A stretch of DNA of 64,000 bases from Gymnothorax reevesii (Eukaryota > Chordata > Actinopteri > Anguilliformes > Muraenidae), in the NCBI GenBank assembly GCA_029721435.1, contig CM056580.1:70643367-70707366 (forward strand), written 5' to 3'. Shown here one piece after another: positions 32,405 to 43,912 of this stretch. The notes beneath the pieces were generated by a model. That model was given only the letters and a program-made list of their open reading frames with translations, ran no database searches and was not told where the DNA came from. Numbering within the stretch: the stretch's first letter is position 1; every line of letters begins with the position of its first letter. A program made the translations under genes and the position numbers.

Positions 32405-33900
32405 GCTCACTGTCCTGAAACACTTTCATGATGAGATGGGGCACGTAGGGACAGAACGAGTGTTGCCATTGGCCAGAGAACGGTTTTATTGGCCCTTTAT
32501 GAAAAAATACGTTGAGGAATATGTCACAAGGAAATGTCTTTGTATTAAACAGAAAAAGCCTGCCATACATGTCTGCGCACCTATGGGCACAATTACATCC
32601 AATTCACCTTTTGACCTCGTAGGTATTGATTATCTGCATCTGGAGACCAGTCGAGGCAGATATGAATATATCCTGGTATTAGTGGATCATTTTACAAGGT
32701 TCGCCCAAGCATATGCAACGTAAGACAAGTCCGGGTGAACAGCAGCTCAGCAGATCTTAGAGGACTTCACTCCCCTTTTTGGATACCCTGGCCGATTACA
32801 TCATGACCAGGGTTGTGAGTTTAAAAATGAGCTTTTCCGTACTCTTCAACAAAAATCCAGAGTCGGACACAGGGGTACAGCCCCGTATCATCCACAATCC
32901 AACCCAGCTGAGAGGTTCAACAGAACACTTCTGCAGATGTTAAGAACTCTCAGTGAGAAGGAGAAAGAAAGATGGAAAGATCACCTCCAACAGACGGTGC
33001 TAACAACTGCACACGTCATGAATCAACGGATTACTCACCCTACTTTCTGATGTATGGATGTTATCCCCGTCTCCCTGTAGGCCTGTTATTTGGGATGTTG
33101 GAAGAGAACCAAGTATCACATAAGACCTATGCAGAAACATGGGCAGAAAAGATGACCAAAGCATACAAAATTTCCATCAACCAATCAAGTGCGCGAGGCA
33201 AAACTTACTATGATAAGGGACTCAAGGGTGTGGTGTTATGCCCTGGAGACCGGGTTCTAGTTAGGAACTTTGGTGAACGTGGTGGCCCTGGGTAGCTCAG
33301 ATCATACAGAGAAAAGAGTATTTACATCGTTAAGGAGCAAAGAGCAGGCAATCCTGTGTATGTAGTTTACCCCAATTTAAGTGCTACATCGCAATCTGTT
33401 GCTACTTGTGAACTGCTTACCTGTGGAAGCGCCACCACGTCCATCAGAACCCATGCCTAAGAGACAAACAAGGCAAAGACGAAATCAAATGCAGAGCATG
33501 GATGCAAGAGAGAATTAGAGCGATGCCAATGATTCAGATTCTGAAGGGACTATCAGAACATGGCTAAGAACTGGCTAAGAGAATACTTACCATTCTTGCA
33601 GTCTAACACCTACCTCGATCCAGGGATAAACCCTACTACCTGCAAGGTAAGAAAGACAAGTTAGAGAATGTACGAGGGAACAACAGGGACAAGTGGACAG
33701 TCAACCTACAGTACAGCGCATGCCAAATCATAAAACACCTGAAGAGAGAGGGGAATGCCAGGACTTGCAAGCCTCTGGGGGTGAAGAGCGACTTCCGCCC
33801 TCCCCAGTTGTGGACACAACAAATGAACTCAGAAGGTCAGCCGGAAAAAGGAGACCCAAATCACATATCACATACCTGACACTGGGTGAACAAGCATTAC
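32405..33900 (+). pseudogene. integrase of the second Gypsy element
   Basis: The zinc-binding HHCC begins in [20 protein letters not shown] and [10 protein letters not shown]. The DDE core follows: [12 protein letters not shown] with the first Asp, [15 protein letters not shown] with the second, and [20 protein letters not shown] with the Glu. The C-terminal part includes CPGDRVLVRNFGERGG and the tail RRSAGKRRPKSHITY near 33825-33870. A stop at 32721 and other breaks make it non-functional. A proline-rich reading frame at 33693-34100 is this C-terminal tail; it has no signal peptide or membrane segment and is not an env gene. Confidence 0.83.
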
Positions 33901-34129
33901 AGCCACATTCCACTGTCAACACCATCATCTCACACACTACAACCCGACCTATATGGGGCACACCATACCATACCCCACTAACTTTCCAGTTAATACCTTA
34001 CATCCCCCAACCGTTGATTAAGGATAATGTTTTTCAGTGTAAAAATGCAAAGAATATGGGGGTTTTATCCTCTGCAGTTCATAATACAGTTCATAACTGA
34101 CAAAATTATTCAGTTAAAATCATTTCATG

Positions 34130-34680
34130 GGCTTTGGACCACTTCTGTTAACCACTGTTATTGTACAGTTTGTTGCTGCATCCACAAATGCAAATTAAAA
34201 CTGCCATGTAAAGTTTAAACCATATACAAACAAGATACAGAAATGCTGTCACCCTCTCTTGGCCGAAGCTCATTTGAGATGGACAGAGGCGAGGTGGTAA
34301 ACTGTCCTGTGGTCCGACCAATCAAATTGTGAATTTCCTTTTTAGAAATCATGGATGCTGCATGTTCCAGGCTAAGGAGGACAGGGACCATCAAACTCAT
34401 TGAATGCACAGTTCTAAAGGCAGCATCCGGGATGGTGTGCATCAGTCTGCACTGGGCGTGCATTAGTGCATGTAGCATGTTTAACTTCTACATCTGTGAA
34501 CATACCACTAATGCTGAACAATATTTGCAGGTTTTGGAGCAACATTTACTGCCATCAGCCATTTTTTTCAGGGAAGGCCTAGCTTATTTCAGTAAAATAT
34601 GGCAAACATCACATTCTGGGCATATAACAACAACATGGTTTCCTAGTAAGAGTCTGGGAGCTAAACTGCAACTTAATACT
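34130..34680 (+). pseudogene. Tc1-like transposase remnant without termini
   Basis: Translated pieces match the other Tc1 copies: a CKLKLPCK block near 34190, a WSD-type region near 34310, and ISACSMFNFYICEHTTNAEQ then YLQVLEQHLLPS near 34465-34560, where intact relatives have ISAQGMGNLHICEGTINAER. No terminal inverted repeats are seen. It lies immediately downstream of the truncated Gypsy element and may mark the event that removed its 3' LTR. Confidence 0.7.
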
Positions 34681-35424
34681 GGCTCCGTAATTTAAAGCGA
34701 AGTTAAATCTCAGCCAAGTGAAATTTAGTGTTTGAGTTTGAAGAGATAAATATTAAGTCTATTTTTTTTTGAGCAGATTAATATTCCTTTTCTTTCATGA
34801 CGCATGATACCTTACTTAGATAGATACTGGATTGGATTTTCCAAGTTGCAAAAGAATCGTGTGGTGATTATAAAATGAAGCGGCTTTCTTCAGTTTATGC
34901 ACATCAGTTTCACATGTTACCAGCTTGTCTAATGTCCTTTTCATTGTCATCATATCTAGTATTCGCTTGTCCTTCCGGCATATGATGCACTCGCTCGGCA
35001 GAATTGGTTTTTGAATGTTTTCTGCCTGATTTAGTTGACGAAGACACAATGTCGGACCTTAAAATCAGCTTTGACTGCTTCAGAGGAGGTTCGCTGCCCA
35101 GTGATGATGAGGAATTCTGCCATGAAGGTCGTAAACGGCCCTTTTGCTTTCATTTGACACCCTGCTCTATCCCCCTTTTATCGATGATCTACTGGTAGCA
35201 TTTCATGTGAAAGCCTCTGCCATCATGCGATGTATTATCACATTTCACAGCTCACTCTCTATCCATCCAGCGATTCCCAGCTTGCATACAATGACATAAT
35301 TTGGCCCAGGATGCCACAGTGAATGGACAATGGGGCCGTTTTCTGTCTCCAGTATATGGCAAACACATTCAACCATAATGGGGTGTGTTTCCCAAAAGTT
35401 TCACAGTGAATGGGTCAAACCATG
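34681..35424. other. intergenic, no gene seen
   Basis: AT-rich spacer between two Tc1-derived blocks. Open frames on both strands at 34816-35198 look unconserved. Confidence 0.5.
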
Positions 35425-36981
35425 TTCAACCCCAATTCCGAAATAGTTGGGAAACAAAGTGTAAATTGTGATGCAATGATGCAAAATGCAATGATTTCAG
35501 ATCTCATGAGCCAATATCTTATTTACAATAGAACATAGATAACCTTTCAAATGTTGAAACTGAGATATTTTTCATTTTTATCCAAAAAATGTGCTCATTT
35601 CAAATTTTCTGTCTGCAACAGGTCTCAAAAAAGTTGAGACACAGGCAAAACAGGGATGAAAAAGCAATTAATATATTAGAGAATCAGCGGAAAGAACATT
35701 TATCAAGTAATTATGTTAACTGGCATCAGGTGTGTAACATGATTAGGTATAAAAAGGATGTATTAGAAAGGCTGAGTCTCTCAGAGGTAAAGATGGCCAG
35801 AGGCTCTCTAACCCGTGAAGCCTTGCGTAAAAAAATTGTGGAATCGATAGTGCATTACATCATCAAAAGAGTCAGAGAAACTGGAAAAATCTCTGTGCAC
35901 AAGGGACAAGGCCGACTATCTTTACTGGATGCCCATGATCATCAGGCCCTCAGATGCCACTGCATCACTCAACGGCATGATTCTGTCATTGACATTACTA
36001 AATGGGCCCAGGAATACTTCAAGAAACCACTGTCTGTAAACACAGCCCACTGTGCCATCCACAGATGCCACCTAAATCTATCATGCAAAAAGGAAGCCAT
36101 TGTTGAGCATGATCCAGAAGCGCCGCTGTGTTCTGTGGGACAAAGCTCATTTCAAATGGGCTGTAGCAAAGTGGCAAAGAGTCCTGTGGTCAGACGAGTC
36201 CAAATTTGACAATCTTGTCGGAAATCATGGGCGTCGTGTCCTCCAGGCTAAAGACCATCTCTCCTGTTATCAGTATTCAGTTCAAAAGCCAGCATCTCTA
36301 ATGATACGGGTATGCATTAGTGCATATGCTGTGGGACACTTGAATGTTTTAAAAAGCACTATGAATGCTGAAAGGTATATAAAGGTTTTAGAGCAACATA
36401 TGCTCCCCTCCAGATGACATCTATTCCAGGGAAGGCCTTGTGTATTTCAGCAGGACAATGCAAAACCACATACTGCTGCTATTACAACAGCATGGCTTAG
36501 AAGAGTAGAAGTAGTAGAAGAGTAGAAGAGTCCGTCTGCAGAGCTGGCCTGCCTGCAGTCCTGATCTTTCACTGATGGAGAACATTTGGGGCATAATTAA
36601 ATGAAAAATCCTTCAAAGGAGACCCAAAACTCTCCAGCATCTGGAAGCCTGTATTAAACAAGAGTGGGATCAAATTCCAATGGCTAAACTCAAGAAACTT
36701 GTGTCCTCAATGCCCAGACACTCTGTGCTAAAAAGAAGAGGGAATGCTATACCATGGTAAACAGGCCCCTGTCCCAACTTTTTTGAGACCTGTAGCAGCC
36801 ATCAATTTTGAAAAGAGCTCATTTTGTGGATAAAATTGTAAAATTTCTGAATTTCAACATTTGCTATATTATCTCTGTTCTGTTGTGAATAAAATACTGG
36901 CTGGTGTGATTTGAAAGTCACTGCGTTAGATTTTATTCACAATTTGCACTTTGTCCAAACTATTTCAGAACTGGGGTTGTA
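35425..36981 (+). mobile_element. Tc1-like transposon, CAACCCCAATTCC type (copy B)
   Basis: Termini TTCAACCCCAATTCCGAAAT at the left and (reverse) TACAACCCCAGTTCTGAAAT at the right form an inverted repeat. The right end abuts TA, and the left TA has mutated to TT. The interior carries a plus-strand transposase. A small AGTAGAAG-type duplication occurs at about 36500-36528. Confidence 0.88.
35793..36760 (+). pseudogene. Tc1-like DD34E transposase (copy B)
   Basis: ATG at 35793 begins MARGSLTREALRKKIVESIV, the N-terminal DNA-binding region. The first Asp is in RVLWSDESKFDNL (36180-36215) and the second in FQQDNAKPHTA (about 36450). The final Glu is in a diverged LSLMENIWGIIK, where the family has SPIENVW. 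Frame changes near 36100 and after 36415, plus stops, make it inactive. It ends near NAIPW and TAA at 36760. Confidence 0.85.
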
Positions 36982-39020
36982 ACTTAGCCTCTGTGCTTTT
37001 TGGAATCGCTCGGCATATTGGTTGTATGGAAGAAAATAGCCTTGCTTTTATCTGATAGGTCAAATTTACCCTGCACCCATGGCAACGAACATAACAAATT
37101 TGCTGAATTTAAGTCCATTTTTCTGGTTAATGAACACATGTGCAAAGTAGAACTTTTTCATTTTCAGTTTATTTCATCATACATTTGATAAAAATGAAGA
37201 GGCATACTCTTCACCTTTTTGACAGGAGCACTATGAAACGATATTGGGGTTCGGCCCATGGCCTACAGACCGTAAAATCTCTAAAGGGATCCATTATTTC
37301 AGAAAAAATATATTTTTTAATGCAACTTTGACGTAAAGTGAATTAAGATAAAAATAAGAAACAAGCAGTGTTTTCCGTTGCATTTAAATACCAGAAAAGA
37401 TATTCACCCTTTAACTTTCTTACCAGGGAGCAGATAAATTTTATGAACATAAAATGTCCGTATGGTACCAAAGCATGATAGCACCAACTGCAGGAGCCAT
37501 ACCTCTTGTAGATGCATGTGGCATGGCACCTTCATGAACATCATTATGAATTACTACACCACAGCACTCTAATGAAAACCAGACAGATATTTTAACTGAA
37601 TAGCACAGACTTTTTTTTACTTATCTGTTTCAAAGCTAGAATTTGTAGGTCAAATACATGGGCTGGTTTGCTTTAATATCCAGCTCTCTGAATCACACTA
37701 GATCACTGGCAGCTAATTTAGGGCAGTTTGAAAAGCCTTGCTGTAAGCAGCTTGAAAATAGCATGAGGAAACGGTTCCCTCCTTCAATCTCAACTTCAAA
37801 ATCCAAGCGGACTTTTATGAGATATACAGGCATGCTTTTACTAAAAGGCAATGAAGTACCTGCTCTGATTCAAGAATTAATAGCTCTGAGATTTGTCTAC
37901 TGGTGAATGATGGTCATTTGCATGATGGGTAGCCTTCTTTTTTTTTTTTTTTTGAAATTGGGCTGTTAACTGTCATCGCCCTGTCTACCATCTCTAAATG
38001 GGTTTACATGGTCATGTCTCTGTGGGAATTATCTCCTCACTCAACAGTGTCCAATAAAACTATGTCAATGTTCTTTTTGGCTTCTTTGATTAAAGATTTT
38101 TTTAACTTGTGTTTTTACTTGTGAAGAAGAAGTAGTGATTTCCCGAAATGTACCTTCAAGATTATGATTTTTTTTAAATATATCAGGTGTTAACCATATG
38201 AGACATTTCAGAGTGAAATGTTTCAATGAATTTGAGCATTATGCACAGTCAGATCCACATATGGACAGTGACACTGTTGTTTATAGCAGATTGTACAGGG
38301 TATATGAGGAGGTAAATGGGGTGGGGGGGGATAAACTGCAGCTTGAAGAGCAACTTGAGGGTAAATCATAAAATTCCAATCAAACCAAAGAAAGCGTAAG
38401 GAGAGAACTGAGAGGGAAAGGAAAACAGGTGAAACACACAAAGGCAGAAAAATAGTCCCTTTCCACAAGCACTAAATGCAATATCAAAGAGCTTATAGAA
38501 AACTGCTTGTAGGGGATAGTGAGAAGTGGCTTCCCCGGAACCATACCCAGAAGTGGAGACATTGATTAAGGATGAGTCGGAATCAATCCGAGATCACCAC
38601 ACATCACTCAATGAAAACACCGCAGATCTACCTCAGTGGATCTACAAAAATCAAGATGTGCCAGAATTAGAGAATTTAAAATAAATGAAAACTGTGGCGT
38701 TGAATGAACACTATAAATAATTAACATTTTATGCATATTGCGCCTTCAATTTTCGGGGCTCAAATTGAATCAGTCAAAGTAATAAAACCAGATAAAAATC
38801 GATATTATTAATTCTTGGGTGCAAATCCTTTGCAGTCAATGATTTCCCAAAGTCTAGAACCTGCACATCATGAAACATTCTATTTCTTCCCTGGTGATAC
38901 TCTGCCCGCCCCTCACTACAGCTGTCCTCTGTTCCTGCATATTATCTGACCGTTTCGCCTTCAGCAAGTAAAATGTATGTTTAGTTTTGTTCAGATTAGG
39001 TGATTGTCTCAGTCATTGCA
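36982..39020. other. intergenic, no gene seen
   Basis: About 2 kb without a recognisable gene or repeat boundary. A T-run lies near 37940 and a G-run near 38322. Confidence 0.55.
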
Positions 39021-39242
39021 GAAAATTCCTAGCCTGACAAGCCAGACTATAACATTAAAATGTATAGTCTGGTCACGACTGATAGACAGGGCTCAATCCT
39101 AGGGGCGGAATCAACGGTTGTCTTTCAAACTGCCTCTGCACGCAATAGAATAGCGCTACAACCAATCAGAGCAACAAACAAGGTGACGTATTCAGAGCGA
39201 CGCAAAAGAATCAACGGGGGAGTATACATTGAAAAGATACGG

Positions 39243-39524
39243 CTAGGGTGCATCTCAAAGCATAGGCTGCGTCCTTAGAAGGCTGCATTTTTTGCAGACA
39301 TCACTTAATTCCATTGGCGAACTTACGTAACGTTATTTCATTTCCATTAAACAGCTTTGGTTTAAGTGAGTTGTCACTGGTTTCTTTAACCTTAACTCTA
39401 ACCCTTAACCCAAAACCTAACCCTAAATTTAACCTTATCCGTGATTCTAAATGTTAGTTTGGGGACGACCCCTAAAATCGCAGCCTTCGAAGGATGCAGC
39501 CCACGCTTTGAGATGCACCCCTAG
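39243..39524. mobile_element. 282-bp MITE with about 50-bp TIRs
   Basis: Left end CTAGGGTGCATCTCAAAGC continues as ATAGGCTGCGTCCTTAGAAG, and the right end is its inverted copy (GAAGGATGCAGCCC, CTTTGAGATGCACCCCTAG). The interior includes degenerate TAACCCTAA-like stretches and no gene. Part of its terminal repeat recurs in the gfpt1 intron element at about 1193-1233. The TA or CTAG at the ends may be the target site. Confidence 0.82.
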
Positions 39525-39706
39525 TTTTGGAGCAGTCCATCCATCTACACTAGCGTCCATCCCCGTGGTTCTAATATATAAGGTACTTTACAAAGTTTAA
39601 CACCGAAAGCAGAGGAGGATAAAAGAGGAGCATTCCGACTTTCAGTCTGCTGTGATTTGAATATCCCAATGGGGCCATGTGTAAAACAACTGGCTGTACT
39701 ATCAGT

Positions 39707-40039
39707 TCACATTACTTGTAAATGTTGAGTATAGACTTTATCGCTATTATGTAGTTTACTTGATGCCTCTTGCCATTTGTAAATGAGGTGTACCTCATCA
39801 ACCACGATTCCTAGGAGGTTATCCCGGAAGATCTTGGTAGCCGACATGTCGCGCCACTTCCTCTGCATAAGCCAGGCTTCGGGACTACCGAAGTCCAACT
39901 GACAATGGCAATTTCGAATTTCCTTCAATTTATGTATACCAAGTTGCATGGCCGTGAGTCCAAATTTTGTCGCCTCTGTGACTTGGTCCTCCATAAAGGC
40001 GATCAATGGCGAGACTACAACCACCAGTTTTTCACTTAC
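39707..40039 (-). pseudogene. RecQ-like helicase, middle fragment (motifs Ia and II)
   Basis: The minus-strand frame reads VSEKLVVVVSPLIAFMEDQV, the motif Ia region of RecQ-family DNA helicases. It continues through LTAMQLGIHKLKEIRNCHCQ and FGSPEAWLMQRKW to LLGIVVDEVHLIYKW, the DExH (here DEVH) motif II, and then ends shortly after in sequence of low similarity. Removing the 7.1-kb insertion and one copy of its flanking octamer joins it in frame to the fragment at 47164-47417. Helicase motifs III to VI are absent, so it cannot be active. It differs from cellular RecQ proteins (DEVH in place of DEAH), in line with my recollection of fish transposon-associated copies. Confidence 0.8.
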
Positions 40040-41631
40040 TGCATTCCCAGACAGCAAAAAGTGATTGAATCAACATTGTGATATTGTCAGGCTGAAGATT
40101 GTAATCAACTTTGATGTCAGCTATTGAAAAAAACATTGAAAGTGCTCACTGTAATCAACATGGAAATAATGTTGAATTTCCAGTCAGTTCTAACAATGAA
40201 TCAACCTTGATTCAACTATGATATCAAATTGATTCAACTATATATAGGCATTGCATTACACATTGAAAATGTTTTTATGAAAGGGCCATTTCAATGTTTT
40301 TCAACCCTCCTATGTTTTTAATAGGGGGCCGCCAAGCCAATGTTGACATGGAGATATAAAAAAAACTTGAAGTATGTTTTACAAGCTATATATTTTTGGA
40401 AAGGATATTATCTCTAATTATTTTTTGATGAAACATTCTCACAAAAAATGTTTCAAGGATATTCTAAAAATAATCACATACGTTTTTGGGAAACTTTTCA
40501 CAAAAAAATCTACTCTACATTCAATCCTTTATTGAAGATCATTTACTAGGTATATACATGATATATTTACATTTTTAGAAATGTCTGTTCTCTTAGAAAA
40601 CAAATGTAAAAAGAAATTCTGAGTTCCATCAACATTTCTATCTTTAATAAGCATTCAAAATAGTACTATTTATAAAAAATCCTTGCAATTCTGTGACAAC
40701 AAAAAAAATGCTTTTTCTCCCAAAATGGCACTTGTATTTAGAATTTTTTCTTCAAACTTTAGGAAAGCAAGCTTATTGATGGTAAATTTGATATGGTACA
40801 GGTAGATTTACATCATTTTAAATGTCCAAAATTAATAAATATATTTCGTAATTCCGTGACATTTTTGAGACCGTCAAGACTATTTTGTATCCATTTTTCA
40901 ATGGCTTTCAACATCTTGTCTTTAAAATTGCTAAATGTAAATCATTAATTCATTTCTACTCTATTTGTAATAATTCCATAATTGAAATAATGTTTTTATG
41001 ATATAATTTACAATTACTTCATAGGGCCATTGATTAACAAAGGTGTGAAGTCAGATTCCTTGATCACTTGAGTCAACATGGTAGACTCAGCCTACAATGG
41101 AACTCCTCCCATGCAAGTGGAATGCCATTGCAAAGCCTTCAACCAAGCAATAATTTGTCGGCCAGGCACTCGCAGAAGAATCTGTTGGTGAATGGAATTT
41201 CTAGACTCTGAAGCAGCCCCGACTCAAACCAGTTCCAGCTTGTTAAGCAGACCCAGAACATTTCTACAGCCAATGTTCTACTGGAGGTTGAGCCACCTGC
41301 ACCCATATCTTCCACTTGGACCCACATCCTGACACTTTCACCTGCAGATTGGAAAGCTGTCCCAGCAAAGTGCCATGAGCACTTCACTTAAACACTACCT
41401 AAGACTGTAATCCAGCATAATGATAGGTCATTGTAAGCGGTAAACTCATTGTAATATATTGCTAAACTGTAAAAATGTAAATAATTATGTATACATGTAT
41501 AATATATTGAAATAAATACATTGAAACTAGTTAATACTATTGTTGTCATTCCGTGACAATTTGCCCCTTGTAATTCCGTGACATTGACTTTTTGAAACCT
41601 TAAATATGAACATATTGAAGTTTCATAACTA

Positions 41632-43237
41632 CAAAACCCAAAAACTGTGAAGTTGGCATGTTATGTAAATCGTAGATAAAAACAGAATACAATGATTTGC
41701 AAATCCTTTTCAACATATGTTCAATTGAATACACTGCAAAGACAAGATTTTTATTGTTCAAACTGAGAAACTTTTTTTTTTGTAGCAAGTAATCATTAAC
41801 TTAGAATTTAAAGGCAGCAACACATTGCAAAAAAGTTGGCACAGGGGCCTTTTTACCACTGTGTTACATCGCCTTTCCTTTTAATGACACTCAGTTAACA
41901 TTTGGGAACTGAGGAGACCAATTTTTGAAGCTTTTCAGGTGGAACTCTTTCCCAATCTTGCTTGAAGTACAGCTTAAGTTGTTCAACAGTCCGGGGTCTC
42001 CGTTGTCGTATTTTACGCTTCATAATGCGCCACACATTTTCAATGGGAGACAGGTCTGGACTACAGGCAGGCCAGTCTAGTACCCACACTCTTTTAATAT
42101 GGAGCCATGCTGTTGTAACACGTGCAGAATGTGGCTTGGCATTGTCTTGCTGAAATAAGCAGGGGCGTCCATGAAAAAGACGTTGCTTGGATGGCAACAT
42201 ATGTTGCTCCAAAACCTGTATGTACCTTTCAGCATTAATGGTGCCTTCACATATGTGTAAGTTGCCCATGCCTTGGGCACTAATACACCCCCAAAACATC
42301 ACAGATGCTGGCTTTTAAACTTTGCACCTATAAAAGTCCGGATGGTTCTTTTCCTCTTTGGTCCGGAGGACACGACGTCCACAGTTTCCAAAAACAATTT
42401 GAAATGTGGACTCGTCAGACCACAGAACACTTTTCCACTTTGCATCAGTCCATCTTAGATGAGTTGGGCCCAGCAAAGCCGGCGGCGTTTCTGGGTGTTG
42501 TTGATAAATGGCTTTCGCTTTGCATTGTAGAATTTTAACTTGCACTTGCAGATGTAGCAACAAACTGTAGTTACTGACAGTGGTTTTCTGAAGTGTTCCT
42601 GAGCCCATGTGGTGATGTCCTTTACACACTGATGTCGGTTTTTGATGCAGTACCGCCTGAGGGATCGAAGGTCACGGGCATTGAATGTTGGTTTTCGGCC
42701 TTGTCGCTTACATGCAGTGATTTCTCCTGATTCTCTGAACCTTTTGACGATATTACGGACCGTAGATGATGAAATCCCTAAATTTCTTGCAATAGCTCGT
42801 TGAGGAATGTTGTTTTTAAACTGTTCGACAATCAGCTCACGCATTTGTTCACTAAGTGGTGACCCTCGCCCCATCCTTGTTTGTGAATGACTGAGCATTT
42901 CAGGGAAGCTGCTTTAATGCCCAATCATGGCACCCACCTGTTCCCACTTAGCCTGTTCACTTGTGGGATGTTCTAAATAAGTGTTTGATGAGCATTCTTC
43001 AACTCTCTCAGTCTTTTTTGCCACTTGTGCCAGCTTTTTTGAAACATGTTGCAGGCATCAAATTCCAAATGAGCTAATATTTGCAAAAAATTACAAAGTT
43101 TTCCTGTTCGAAAACTAAGTAACTTGTCTTTGCAGTGTATTCAATTGACTATAGGCTGAAAAGGATTTGCAAATCATTGTATTCTGTTTTTATTTACGAT
43201 TTACACAACGTGCCAACTTCACTAGTTTTGGGTTTTG
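41632..43237 (-). mobile_element. Tc1-like transposon with intact termini (copy C)
   Basis: Termini CAAAACCCAAAAACTGTGAA at the left and (reverse) CAAAACCCAAAACTAGTGAA at the right extend as a long inverted repeat of well over 100 bp, including ACAGAATACAATGATTTGC. TA dinucleotides flank both sides (41630-41631, 43238-43239). This is the best preserved Tc1 copy in the window. Confidence 0.93.
41895..42898 (-). pseudogene. Tc1-like DD34E transposase (copy C)
   Basis: ATG at 42898 starts MLSHSQTRMGRGSPLSEQM. A paired helix-turn-helix follows (QRAIARNLGISSSTVRNIVK, then a KRQGRKP GRPR-like hinge and a second HTH through ITTWAQEHFRKPLS). Catalytic residues are in VLWSDESTFQIV, FQQDNAKPHSA and SPDLSPIENVW. 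Thirty-four residues separate the second Asp from the Glu, giving DD34E. Two frame disruptions (near 42460 and 42310) are the only obvious lesions, and the C-terminus ends VSSVPKC. A close relative of the damaged copies at 34130, 35425, 56395 and 60005. Confidence 0.9.
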
Positions 43238-43912
43238 TACATTAGTTTGTGAGGCTCATAAGCCATGAGAATCTGTTTTATAGTCTGAATGTAGTGAAAA
43301 CTAAAGTGCATTATTCAGTACAATGCGCGGCTGAGTGATGGCGAATATAATTGCTGCGAAATCCGCGAAGGTTTCTGATTTTTTTGCAGATTGTTATCCT
43401 CGTGGAGTCTCATCAATTATATATCTTCATCATACATAAATACAATTAAAAATCGATCACTAATGACTTCTATGAACTAACCAAATTGTATAAGGTTGAA
43501 CAATAATAATGAGATGCCAATCCAAGTTACCTTTTCGGATACACGCGAGCACACAAAACCACGTTATTATTGCTGGTGCAGCACTGAGCGGAAAGAGTTC
43601 TTGCCTTACGCTCCACGCGCATGCGCGCGCCGGGGTGCATACAAACTTCAGATCCGTCTGTATAATATCTATGAACACCCCATTCCCCCCCCCCAAGCCA
43701 GCTAGCCGGTCTAGTAATGTTAACCACAAGGCACGCAGCGAAAATGGGATGTTTTCAACCCAGTTGAGTTGAAATTTCTTCCAAGGCCAAATTTCCATGT
43801 GGATACGGAAGTTCGTAAGAATAGCAAATTACAGTAAGCTCTTGACTAGTGTAAAAATAGCCATAGCCAAAAACAAAGAATTCCAGCGGCCCTAATCCAG
43901 CCAGTTTCATTT

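Larger units (their letters stand above)
24172..33900 (+). mobile_element. Ty3/Gypsy LTR retrotransposon, standard pol order, degenerate and interrupted
   Basis: A plus-strand element with a 5' LTR candidate, an exact proline-tRNA primer-binding site, gag, and pol in the usual Gypsy order protease, RT, RNase H, integrase. It ends after the integrase C-terminal tail (RRSAGKRRPKSHITY-LTLGE near 33835). No 3' LTR resembling 24172-24472 is found downstream, so the 3' end has been lost. Gag is split twice: by a CR1-group LINE at 25481-27749 and by a 963-bp block at 28422-29384. Stops and frameshifts occur throughout pol. It is a different lineage from the Gmr1-like element, since the pol order and the gag differ. 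Confidence 0.85.

Noticed and set aside
33693..34100. Possible env or accessory gene downstream of integrase
   Set aside because: The frame is the basic/proline tail that ends Gypsy integrases; there is no signal peptide, transmembrane segment or glycosylation-rich ectodomain.
39400..39450. TAACCCTAA-like stretches resembling telomere repeats
   Set aside because: They are short, degenerate and lie inside a MITE bounded by clear TIRs, so an interstitial telomere is not needed.
43460..43800. Open frames on both strands near the G/C-rich 43610-43700 patch
   Set aside because: They overlap each other on opposite strands and resemble no known protein.
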